Assembly (NCBI RefSeq): GCF_013407835.1
Contig: NZ_JACCBI010000001.1
Coordinates: forward strand, 2,542,001 to 2,606,000
DNA: 64,000 nt
Source of the DNA: Agromyces atrinae
Lineage (GTDB): Bacteria > Actinomycetota > Actinomycetes > Actinomycetales > Microbacteriaceae
Direction of reading: 5' to 3'
The notes below the pieces were generated by a model. The model made no database searches. It was given only the letters and a program-made list of their open reading frames with translations, and was not told where the DNA came from. Of the stretch, positions 1 to 7,952 are shown piece by piece (positions within the stretch are counted from its first letter, which is position 1; each line of letters opens with the position of its first letter). The position numbers and the translations under genes were made by a program.

Positions 1-16
1 TGTTTCACGTGAAACA
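1..16. promoter_or_regulatory. parS: parS centromere site 1
   Basis: A perfect 16-bp palindrome TGTTTCACGTGAAACA, the consensus bacterial parS sequence bound by ParB. It sits at the very edge of the window, upstream of parA, which fits the usual clustering of parS near the origin. Confidence 0.97.
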
Positions 17-103
17 GCTCCGTGAAGATCCCGTGAGCAGAGATGTGGTGATGCGCGACACGTCACTCCCGCCGCTGGCGTTCGACACGGTCATACCATC
101 GAC

Positions 104-117
104 GTTTCACGTGAAAC
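104..117. promoter_or_regulatory. parS: parS centromere site 2
   Basis: A second copy of the palindromic core GTTTCACGTGAAAC, between the left edge and parA. The rest of 1-266 shows no convincing coding region; it is the parA upstream region, where rsmG would normally end just to the left. Confidence 0.96.
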
Positions 118-266
118 ATCGCCCATCGAGCGCCGCTACCCCGCGTTGATGGGCTCGATACTGCACTTCTTCCACCAAGTCGTCGCTGAAAGGTGTCGTC
201 GTCAGTGCGTCCGACTAGTGTGGAGAATCGGACGATTCGCGCATCTCGTGGGTCGAACGGTACGAG

Positions 267-1439
267 ATGGAAGTTGGCAGAATGGCGCAGGGCGCGGGCC
301 GGGGATGGTTCGGAATGAGGTCGTCTTCGGAAGAGCGCGCAGCGCGCGAGCAGGCGATTGAAACTCCCGACGTAACGCAGGAACCCACACCGGAAGCTGC
401 TCCCGCTCGGGTCGATTGGGACGCGGCCACGGCCGCCGCTCTCACCGAAGACAACGTCGCCGCGCCGGTGCAGGGCGCGGAGCCCGATGATGCTCCTACC
501 CCCGAACCAGAAGCGTCAGTTTCACGTGAAACATCGACGTCGGCATCCGTCGAGTTCGACACTCCCCTCGCCAACTTGGTCGCCGACGAAGCGCGTCGAC
601 GCGCGGTTCTCGAGCAGTCGGACCTCCCCCTGCCGGTGTCGACGCGCGTGTTCACCGTGTCGAACCAGAAGGGCGGAGTCGGAAAGACCACGACGACGGT
701 CAACCTGGCTGCAGCTCTCGCTCGAACCGGTGCGCACGTACTCGTCGTCGACCTCGACCCACAGGGAAACGCCTCTACGGCTCTCGGAATTGATCACCGT
801 GCCGAGCGTCAGAGTGTCTACGACGTTCTGGTCGGCGAGATGGAACTGGGCGATGTCATTCAGCGCTCCCCCGAGAACGAGCGTCTCGACTGCGTTCCCG
901 CGACGATCCACCTCGCGGGAGCCGAGATCGAGCTCGTCTCCCTCGTGGCCCGCGAGCAGCGGCTGCGCAGAGCGCTCGATCGACACCTCGAATCGATGGA
1001 GCGACCGTACGACTACGTGCTCATCGACTGCCCGCCGTCGCTGGGTCTACTGACCATCAACGCCTTCGTCGCGGCCCGTGAGGTGCTCATTCCGATCCAG
1101 TGCGAGTACTACGCACTCGAGGGCCTGTCGCAGCTGCTCCGCAACATCGAACTCATCGAGCGTCACCTCAACCCCGATCTGCGGGTGTCGACGATCCTGC
1201 TCACGATGTACGACTCGCGCACGAATCTCGCGCAGCAGGTCGCTCAAGACGTGCGCGATCACTTCCCCGCCGAGGTGCTCAAGACCATCATTCCCCGCTC
1301 GGTTCGCGTCTCCGAAGCGCCGAGTTACGGGCAAAGCGTGATCAGCTACGACTTCTCGTCGAGCGGATCCCTGTCGTATCGAGAAGCCGCCGCCGAGATC
1401 GCACTCCGCGGCGCCCCCCAGCCCGGAAAGAGGTCGTAA
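267..1439 (+). CDS. parA: Chromosome partitioning ATPase ParA
   Basis: ParA/Soj-type Walker ATPase that works with ParB-parS to segregate new origins. The deviant Walker A motif KGGVGKTTT lies at about residues 135-143, followed by the DLDPQGN box and the VLIDCPPSLG segment typical of ParA. The product is 390 aa from ATG 267. The first 120 residues are a low-complexity extension, and ATG 282 or ATG 315 (with GGGGA nine bases upstream) are possible starts, so the N-terminus is uncertain. A parS site lies inside the extension and is read as VSRET. parB starts on the last base of the stop codon, so the two are translationally coupled. Family assignment is certain. Confidence 0.96.
   Translation: MEVGRMAQGAGRGWFGMRSSSEERAAREQAIETPDVTQEPTPEAAPARVDWDAATAAALTEDNVAAPVQGAEPDDAPTPEPEASVSRETSTSASVEFDTPLANLVADEARRRAVLEQSDLPLPVSTRVFTVSNQKGGVGKTTTTVNLAAALARTGAHVLVVDLDPQGNASTALGIDHRAERQSVYDVLVGEMELGDVIQRSPENERLDCVPATIHLAGAEIELVSLVAREQRLRRALDRHLESMERPYDYVLIDCPPSLGLLTINAFVAAREVLIPIQCEYYALEGLSQLLRNIELIERHLNPDLRVSTILLTMYDSRTNLAQQVAQDVRDHFPAEVLKTIIPRSVRVSEAPSYGQSVISYDFSSSGSLSYREAAAEIALRGAPQPGKRS
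519..532. promoter_or_regulatory. parS: parS site 3, inside parA
   Basis: GTTTCACGTGAAAC, identical to the other parS cores, embedded in the parA coding region and translated as part of SVSRET. This gives three parS cores within 532 bp. Confidence 0.95.
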
Positions 1440-2416
1440 TGGCGACGAAGAGAACGGGATTGGGCCGCGGAATCGGCGCCCTCATCCCCACCAGCGACGA
1501 TGCGAACCGTGCAGCGAGCCGCCCCGTCGACGTGTTCTTCCCGGGTGGGGCCTCCCCCGCGGTCGCGCCGACGGTCGATACTCAGGCGTCCGTCGATGAC
1601 CTCGTGGCTGTTCCCGGCGCACGCCTGGCGCAGCTGAACCCCGACGACATCGTGCCGAACGCGCACCAGCCGCGATCCGTCTTCGACCCTGACGACCTCG
1701 CCGAGCTCGTGCACAGCGTCACCGAGTTCGGTGTGCTGCAGCCCATCGTGGTTCGCCCGCACCCCGAGCTCGAGGGCAAGTACGAACTCGTCATGGGCGA
1801 GCGTCGCCTTCGTGCGACGAAGGCATCGGGGCGCACGTCGATCCCGGCCGTCGTCCGCGACACCTCCAACGACGACATGCTGCGCGATGCTCTGCTCGAA
1901 AACCTGCACCGCTCGCAACTCAATCCGCTCGAAGAGGCGTCCGCGTACCAGCAGCTGCTGCAGGACTTCGGCATCACGCATGATGAGCTCGCGACGCGAA
2001 TCGGACGATCGCGTCCGCAGATCTCGAACACCATCCGACTTCTCAAGCTGCCCGAGCCGGTTCAGCTGCGCGTGGCCGCCGGCGTCCTGAGCGCGGGCCA
2101 TGCCCGAGCGATCCTCTCGACCGGCGATGCCGATGCGATGCAGCGCCTCGCCGACAAGATCGTGAATGAAGACCTCTCGGTGCGCGCCGCCGAGGCCGCC
2201 GCGACGTCGCCATCGCCGAAACCGGCCAAGGCGAAGCCGTCAGCCGGAAAACGGCAGGATTACCTCGCCGAGGTGGCCGATCGACTGGGCGACCGGCTCG
2301 ACACCCGTGTGAAGGTCACGCTCGGTGCGAGAAAAGGCCAGATCACGATCGATTTTGCTACCGTCCAGGACTTGCGACGCATCCTCGCGGAGATCGGCGA
2401 GGATTCCGAATCCTGA
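1439..2416 (+). CDS. parB: Chromosome partitioning protein ParB
   Basis: ParB/Spo0J CTPase clamp that loads at parS and spreads on DNA. The 325-aa product starts MATKRTGLGRG, the ParA-stimulating N-terminal motif. The CTP-binding box GERRLRA is at about residues 120-126, ENLHR at about 154-158, a helix-turn-helix parS reader at about 173-198, and a C-terminal dimerisation domain ends the protein. The ATG overlaps the parA stop (TAATG). The following genes run on the opposite strand, so the operon ends here; I see no strong hairpin in 2417-2467. Confidence 0.97.
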   Translation: MATKRTGLGRGIGALIPTSDDANRAASRPVDVFFPGGASPAVAPTVDTQASVDDLVAVPGARLAQLNPDDIVPNAHQPRSVFDPDDLAELVHSVTEFGVLQPIVVRPHPELEGKYELVMGERRLRATKASGRTSIPAVVRDTSNDDMLRDALLENLHRSQLNPLEEASAYQQLLQDFGITHDELATRIGRSRPQISNTIRLLKLPEPVQLRVAAGVLSAGHARAILSTGDADAMQRLADKIVNEDLSVRAAEAAATSPSPKPAKAKPSAGKRQDYLAEVADRLGDRLDTRVKVTLGARKGQITIDFATVQDLRRILAEIGEDSES

Positions 2417-2467
2417 GCTCGGCGAAAATCGCTCAGAATCGTTCCTGACGAACTCTGCGAGGATTCC

Positions 2468-3445
2468 TCACCGGGCTTTTCGGGCCGCCGCGGCATTCGC
2501 GAGGGCCGAGTAGACCTCGGCCGCCGATCGTGAGTCGGCGTCGAGCGCGAGAGGAAGCGACGACGTCTCCGTCAGTCCGGGAAGCACGTTCACCTCGAGG
2601 AACCACGGCACCCCCTCGTCGTCGACGATGAAGTCGACGCGCGAGAGATCGCGGAGCCCGAGCAGCGAGTGCACAGCCAGAGCGGCATCGGAGGCACGAG
2701 CGGCATCCTCGTCGGAGAGTCGCGACGGCGCATAGAACGTCGTCTCCCCCGCGTTGTACCGAGCCTCGAAACTGTAGACACCCGAGACGGGTTCGATCTC
2801 GACCGCGGGAAGGGTGATCGGTTCACCGTCGACCTCGATGATCGCGACGGCGATCTCGGTGCCGACGATGCGCTGCTCGATGATCGCGACATCGGAGTAG
2901 GTGAAGGCGTCGACCATCGCTCGAGGCAGTGAGCCGTCGTCGCTGACGATCGATACGCCCTGAGCCGATCCGCCCGAACCGGGCTTGATCACGACGTCGC
3001 CGTCGAAGGAGTCGGCGACGACACGCAGCACGCTCGCCGCGCCGAGCTCACGGAATGCTTCGTGCGAGAGCACGATCTGCTCCGGAACAGCGAGGCCCGC
3101 TCGGCGAACGAGCGATGCGGCGACCGGCTTCGACCACGCGAGGCGCGCGGCCTCGGAGGGCGACCCGACGAACGGGATCCCGGCGGCTTCCAAGAGGTCG
3201 ATCAGTGCGCCGTCCTCTCCGCTCGAACCGTGCAGAGCGAGGAAGACGACGTCGGGTCGGGTCTCGGTGAGGAACGGAAGCAGGGATGCATCGGGGTCGC
3301 GCAGCGTCACCGAATGGCCCGCTGCGGAGAGGGCGTCAGCTGCTCTCCGCCCCGATCTCAGTGAGACGTCGCGTTCGTGAGAGATTCCGCCGGCGAGGAC
3401 GACGATGTTGAGCGAATCGGCCATGATCAGGTTCTTCTCCGTCAC
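2468..3445 (-). CDS. ddl: D-alanine--D-alanine ligase family protein
   Basis: ATP-grasp ligase that joins two D-alanines for peptidoglycan precursor synthesis. It begins with the Ddl N-terminal signature (VVLAGGISHERDVSLRSG), carries the ATP-grasp loop KPGSGGSAQGV, and the metal-binding stretch RVDFIVDD...FLEVNVLPGLT near the C-terminus. The length of 325 aa is near normal. The start ATG overlaps the stop of the upstream aminotransferase (ATGA); ATG at 3424 (MADSLNI) is an alternative closer to the conserved domain. Many actinobacteria carry more than one Ddl-like ligase, so I cannot say whether this is the main enzyme. Confidence 0.88.
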   Translation of the reverse strand: MTEKNLIMADSLNIVVLAGGISHERDVSLRSGRRAADALSAAGHSVTLRDPDASLLPFLTETRPDVVFLALHGSSGEDGALIDLLEAAGIPFVGSPSEAARLAWSKPVAASLVRRAGLAVPEQIVLSHEAFRELGAASVLRVVADSFDGDVVIKPGSGGSAQGVSIVSDDGSLPRAMVDAFTYSDVAIIEQRIVGTEIAVAIIEVDGEPITLPAVEIEPVSGVYSFEARYNAGETTFYAPSRLSDEDAARASDAALAVHSLLGLRDLSRVDFIVDDEGVPWFLEVNVLPGLTETSSLPLALDADSRSAAEVYSALANAAAARKAR

Positions 3446-4761
3446 TTCAGATCTGCGGGCGGGGCTTCGTCGTAGCGATCGGACGCTCTGACAGACAACG
3501 ATCCGGTGCCGGCGAACGTATCGAGCAGGTCGAGTTCACCGTTCACGACGCTCGCGAGACGACGCACTCCGAGGCGGATCGCCTCGGGTGTGGGGTAGCA
3601 GAACGAGAGCCGCATCGCATGGCGACCGCGGCCGTCGGCGAAGAAGGCGGTGCCGGGCGTGTAGGCCACGAGTTCCTTCACCGCGCGCGGCAGCATCTGC
3701 TTCGAGTCGAGTACGTCGGGCATGGTCACCCAGACGTAGAACCCTCCGTTCGGGTTCGTCCACGACAGACCCGGCAGGTACTCGGTGAGCGCATCGATCA
3801 TCGCGTCCTTGCGTTCGCGGTAGACGCCGCGGAAGGTATCGATCTGACCGCGCCAATCCGATTGCGACAGGTACTGCGAGACGACCATCTGGCTGAACGA
3901 ACTCGGCGAGAGCACGGCGGCTTCGGCGGCGAGGATGAGCTTCTCGCGGATGGCGTGCGGCGCGAGAGCCCACCCGACGCGGAATCCCGGCGCGAGGGTC
4001 TTCGAGAACGATCCGAGATAGATGACGCCCTCTTCATCGAGCGATCGCAGCGCATTCGGTGCCGGCTCGTCGAAGTGCAGCAGACCGTAGGGGTTGTCTT
4101 CGAGGATCAGAATCTCGTTCGCCCGACAGATGTCGAGGATCTCGGGGCGACGTTCGGCCGAGAGCGTCACGCCCGCCGGGTTGTGGAAGTTCGGGATCGT
4201 GTAGAGGAACTTGATGCGTCGACCCTGACCCCGCAGGTGGGCGATCGTCTGGCGCAGAGCCTCGGGAATGAGGCCGTTCTCGTCCATCGCGACGTGGACG
4301 ACACTGGCCTGATACGAGCGGAACACCCCGATCGCGCCGACGTAGCTCGGGGCTTCGGCGAGGATCACGTCACCCGGATCGATGAACAGTTTCGTGACGA
4401 GGTCGAGGGCCTGCTGCGACCCCGTCGTCGTGACCACATTGTCGACCGTACCTCGGATTCCTTCGATCGCCATGACGTCGAGGATCTGCTCCCGGAGCTT
4501 CGGGATCCCTGCTCCCCCGCCATACTGCAGAGCCGTCGGGCCCTGCTCGCGCATGACCGTCTCCATCGACGACATGATGAGTTCCTGGGGCAGCGCCGAC
4601 ACGAACGGCATGCCTCCCGCGAGCGAGACGACCTCGGGTCGACTCGCGACGGCGAAGAGGGCGCGCACCTCGCTGGCGGCCAGGCCACCGGCTCGCTCGG
4701 CGTAGTTGGAGTACCACGGGTCGAGGTTGTTTCCGGTGCGTGCGATGCCCTCTGAGGTCAC
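3442..4761 (-). CDS. PLP-dependent aminotransferase (MocR/2-aminoadipate-transaminase type)
   Basis: A fold-type I aminotransferase of 439 aa, without the GntR DNA-binding domain that defines MocR regulators. The AGGMP segment near residue 50, the NFHNPAG motif and the PLP-lysine context SFSKTLAPGFRVGW identify the family (2-aminoadipate/aromatic aminotransferase-like, PF00155). The substrate cannot be read from the sequence. It overlaps the ligase gene by four bases, so both are probably one transcript, and an amino-acid supply role for cell-wall or general metabolism is only an inference. Confidence 0.85.
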   Translation of the reverse strand: MTSEGIARTGNNLDPWYSNYAERAGGLAASEVRALFAVASRPEVVSLAGGMPFVSALPQELIMSSMETVMREQGPTALQYGGGAGIPKLREQILDVMAIEGIRGTVDNVVTTTGSQQALDLVTKLFIDPGDVILAEAPSYVGAIGVFRSYQASVVHVAMDENGLIPEALRQTIAHLRGQGRRIKFLYTIPNFHNPAGVTLSAERRPEILDICRANEILILEDNPYGLLHFDEPAPNALRSLDEEGVIYLGSFSKTLAPGFRVGWALAPHAIREKLILAAEAAVLSPSSFSQMVVSQYLSQSDWRGQIDTFRGVYRERKDAMIDALTEYLPGLSWTNPNGGFYVWVTMPDVLDSKQMLPRAVKELVAYTPGTAFFADGRGRHAMRLSFCYPTPEAIRLGVRRLASVVNGELDLLDTFAGTGSLSVRASDRYDEAPPADLK

Positions 4762-4874
4762 TGTCTTTCCGTTCTGATCAGACCTTCATGCTATGTGGTG
4801 GGGTGGATGACACTGAGCGGGGTTCCTCTCCGGAGGAGTGAGCCCATTCCCGTCATCCGTCGCCGTTAAACGAC

Positions 4875-4906
4875 TCGACCCGCCCGGCGTGAGCCGGGCG
4901 GGTCGA
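4875..4906 (-). terminator. Terminator of the trxB-trxA operon
   Basis: A perfect 14-bp inverted repeat (TCGACCCGCCCGGC, loop GTGA) 20 bases after the trxA stop. On the minus strand it is followed by GTCGTTTAACGG, a short T-containing tail. Confidence 0.8.
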
Positions 4907-4926
4907 GGTTCGATTCGACGGGCCGA

Positions 4927-5250
4927 CTACGCGAGGTAGGCGGCGAGGTCGGCTTCGAGGGCGGGCTTCGGCTTGGCGCCGATGACGGTCTTGACGACCT
5001 CTCCGCCCTGGTAGACCTTCATGGCCGGGATCGAGGTGATCTGGTACTTCATCGCGAGCTGCGGGTTCTCGTCGACGTTGACCTTGACGATGTCGAGCTT
5101 GTCGGCGTTCTCGGTCGCGATCTGGTCGAGGATGGGGCTCACGGCGCGGCACGGGCCACACCACTCGGCCCAGAAGTCGACGAGAACGGTCTTCTCGTTG
5201 TTGAGAACCTCGGCGTCGAAGGTGGCTTCGGTCACTGCACGTGCAGACAT
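4927..5250 (-). CDS. trxA: Thioredoxin
   Basis: A 107-aa cytoplasmic thioredoxin that reduces protein disulfides and is recycled by the adjacent reductase. The active site WCGPC is at residues 30-34 and the cis-proline segment TSIPAMKVY is present. The start has a clear AAGGAG ribosome site. It lies 43 bases after trxB on the same strand and is followed by a strong terminator, so trxB-trxA is a two-gene redox operon. Confidence 0.97.
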   Translation of the reverse strand: MSARAVTEATFDAEVLNNEKTVLVDFWAEWCGPCRAVSPILDQIATENADKLDIVKVNVDENPQLAMKYQITSIPAMKVYQGGEVVKTVIGAKPKPALEADLAAYLA

Positions 5251-5293
5251 GTGTTTCTCCTTACTGGGGGCTGATGGGCCGACGCGGTGGGCG

Positions 5294-6250
5294 TCAGCGG
5301 GTGGCCGAGGCGAGCTCGGCGTCGACGGCGGGAAGAGCGGCGAGGTAGTGCTCGGCGTCGAGTGCTGCGACCGTGCCCGAACCGGCCGCGGTCACCGCCT
5401 GGCGGTAGGTCGGGTCGATGACGTCGCCCGCGGCGAACACTCCGGGGAGGTTGGTCTTCGACGAACGACCGGCGACGGCGATGGTGCCCTCGGCCGTGAG
5501 GTCGAGCTGGCCATGCACGAGGTGCGTGCGGGGGTCGTTGCCGATCGCGACGAACAGACCCTGCAGGTCGAGGCCGCTCTCGGTGCCGGTGACGGTGTCG
5601 CGCAGGGTGACGCCCGTGACCTGGCCGGTGCCGTGGATCGCGGCGATCTCGGCGTTCCAGATGAACTCGATCTTCGGGTCGTCGAACGCGCGCTGCTGCA
5701 TGATCTTCGAGGCCTTGAGGCTGTCGCGGCGGTGGATGATGTACACCTTCGACGCGAAGCGCGTGAGGAAGGTCGCCTCCTCCATGGCCGAGTCGCCGCC
5801 GCCGACGACGGCGATGACCTTCTCCTTGAAGAAGAAGCCGTCGCAGGTCGCGCACCACGAGACGCCGTAACCCGACAGCACCTCTTCTTCGGGCAGGCCG
5901 AGCTTGCGGTACGCCGAGCCGGTCGCATAGATGACCGAGCGGGCCTCGTGGACCTCACCGCTGCCGAGCGTGACGCGCTTGACGTCGCCCTCGAGCTCGA
6001 GCGAGGTGACGTCGTCGTAGACGACCTCGGTGCCGAACTTCTCGGCCTGGGCCTGCATCTTCGCCATGAGCTCGGGGCCCATGATGCCCTCGTCGAAGCC
6101 GGGGTAGTTCTCGACCTCGGTGGTGTTCATGAGCTCGCCGCCGACCTGCACCGAACTCGCGATGAGCAGGGGCTTCAGCTCGGCACGTGCAGCGTAGACC
6201 GCAGCCGTGAAACCGGCGGGGCCGGAACCGATGATGATGACGTCGCGCAC
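5294..6250 (-). CDS. trxB: Thioredoxin-disulfide reductase
   Basis: Low-molecular-weight FAD/NADPH flavoenzyme of 318 aa. The FAD-binding GSGPAGFTAAVYAA segment is at residues 8-21, the redox-active CATC at residues 133-136 and the NADPH loop VVGGGDSAMEEA at about 148-159; the second FAD motif FAAGDV is near the C-terminus. It transfers electrons from NADPH to the downstream thioredoxin. A TACACT minus-10-like hexamer lies on the minus strand at about 6309-6314, near the end of murJ, so it may have its own promoter. Confidence 0.97.
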   Translation of the reverse strand: MRDVIIIGSGPAGFTAAVYAARAELKPLLIASSVQVGGELMNTTEVENYPGFDEGIMGPELMAKMQAQAEKFGTEVVYDDVTSLELEGDVKRVTLGSGEVHEARSVIYATGSAYRKLGLPEEEVLSGYGVSWCATCDGFFFKEKVIAVVGGGDSAMEEATFLTRFASKVYIIHRRDSLKASKIMQQRAFDDPKIEFIWNAEIAAIHGTGQVTGVTLRDTVTGTESGLDLQGLFVAIGNDPRTHLVHGQLDLTAEGTIAVAGRSSKTNLPGVFAAGDVIDPTYRQAVTAAGSGTVAALDAEHYLAALPAVDAELASATR

Positions 6251-6332
6251 GAAGACTCCTAGGGACGTTCGAGGCCGTCGGAATGACGGCTCACAGCAGG
6301 GTAAACACAGTGTAGGCGATGCGTATTCCTCG

Positions 6333-7952
6333 TCATCGGCGCCGCAGACGACGGATGACGGGTTCGGCGAATCCTCGGAATTCGGGCGATCTGACGAGCC
6401 AGAGTCCGAGCACGTAGAGGAGGCTCATGGCGCTGCCGATGACGATCATCGTGATGATCGCGCTCGGGCGGCTCTCGAGCGCGAACGAGTCTTCGGTGAG
6501 GCCTCCGAACGCGACGAAGATGATGAATCCGGCGATGACCGGCAGGATGACGGCGAGCAGGTAGCGCAGGTAGCTCGCGAGGATTCCGGGCAGGTCCATG
6601 CCGCCGAGGCGGCGGCGCAGCAGGATGATCGCGAGGATGAGCTGGGCGATGCCGGCGAACGTCGTCGACAGGGCGATGCCGATGCCGATCCACTCAGCGC
6701 GCACACCGAGGCACAGCACGGCGCCGCCGATGAAGAGCACGACCTGGAAGAGCGTGAAGAAGAAGGGCGTGCGCGTGTCGCCGAGAGCGTAGAACGCACG
6801 CTGCACGACGAACAGGATGCTGAACGGGATGAGGCCGATCACGTAGACGACGATGACCGGGCCCATGATCTCGGCGCCCTCGAGGCCGGGCTGGAACACG
6901 GCGGCGAACGACGACGAGACGAGCACGAGGCCGGCCGCCGCGAGCACGATGATGAGTCCGATACCGCGGATCGCCGCCGACACGTCGGAGCGGAGCGAGT
7001 CGGTGTCGCCGCGGTGGGCGTGCTCGCTCATGCGTGTGAAGTACGCGGTCGCGATCGACACCGTGATGACCGAGTGCGGCAGCATGAAGATGAGCCACGC
7101 GTAGTCGAGCGTCGCGACCGAGGCGACGCCCGGCAGGTCGGCGGTAGAGCTGAGCACCGCCGACGAGACGATGCCCGCCACGGTCGTGAGCAGCAGCATG
7201 CCGAAGGTCCAGCTCGCCATTTTGCCTGCTGCGCCGAGGCCCACGCCGCGCCAGCGGAAGTCGGGCCGGTAGCGCAGCCCGATACGGTGCCAGAAGTAGA
7301 AGAGGATGAGCGCCTGGGCGACGATGCCGAGCGTCGCGCTGCCCGCGAGGATCGTGATGAGGCCCGCGCTCCAGTCGGCCGGCGGGAGGCCGAGAGGCGT
7401 GTCGCCGTAGATGACCATGACGGCGACGAGGCCGGCGATCGCGATGACGTTGTTGATGACGGGAGCCCACGTGAACGGACCGAACGACTTCCGCGCGTTG
7501 AGCACTTCGCCGAGCAGTGTGTAGAGGCCGTAGAAGAAGATCTGCGGCAGACACCACAGGGCGAAGGCGATCGCCAGGTGACGGGACGCCTCGTCGAGCT
7601 GGGGCCCGTAGACGAAGACGAGCGCGGGCGCGAGGGCGAGCGCGACGACCGTCGTCGCGGCGAGGATGGTGAGGGCGAGCGTCAGGAGCTTGTTGATGTA
7701 GGCCGCTCCGCCGTCGGGGTTGACCCCCGCGCGCACGATCTGGGGCACGAGCACGGCGCTCAGCACGCCGCCGGCGACGATGACGTAGATGGCGTTCGGC
7801 AGGCCGTTGGCGATCGCGAACGCGTTCGGACCGCCGCCCGTCTGGCCGATCGCCGCGACGAGCACGATGGCCTTCACGAAGCCCAGCACGCGCGACACGA
7901 TGGTGCCCGACGCGAGGAAGAAGCTCGCGCGGCCGATGCCGCGCTCAGACAT
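6333..7952 (-). CDS. murJ: Lipid II flippase MurJ
   Basis: Polytopic membrane protein of the MATE/MviN superfamily that flips lipid II across the membrane for peptidoglycan synthesis. The ASGTIVSRVLGFVKAIV start is the MurJ N-terminal signature and about 14 hydrophobic helices follow. I place the start at ATG 7952 (MSERGIGRASFF, 539 aa) because it overlaps the upstream stop codon by eight bases; an upstream in-frame ATG at 7991 would lie well inside the preceding gene. DUF6049-MurJ pairing is standard in actinobacteria. Confidence 0.94.
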   Translation of the reverse strand: MSERGIGRASFFLASGTIVSRVLGFVKAIVLVAAIGQTGGGPNAFAIANGLPNAIYVIVAGGVLSAVLVPQIVRAGVNPDGGAAYINKLLTLALTILAATTVVALALAPALVFVYGPQLDEASRHLAIAFALWCLPQIFFYGLYTLLGEVLNARKSFGPFTWAPVINNVIAIAGLVAVMVIYGDTPLGLPPADWSAGLITILAGSATLGIVAQALILFYFWHRIGLRYRPDFRWRGVGLGAAGKMASWTFGMLLLTTVAGIVSSAVLSSTADLPGVASVATLDYAWLIFMLPHSVITVSIATAYFTRMSEHAHRGDTDSLRSDVSAAIRGIGLIIVLAAAGLVLVSSSFAAVFQPGLEGAEIMGPVIVVYVIGLIPFSILFVVQRAFYALGDTRTPFFFTLFQVVLFIGGAVLCLGVRAEWIGIGIALSTTFAGIAQLILAIILLRRRLGGMDLPGILASYLRYLLAVILPVIAGFIIFVAFGGLTEDSFALESRPSAIITMIVIGSAMSLLYVLGLWLVRSPEFRGFAEPVIRRLRRR

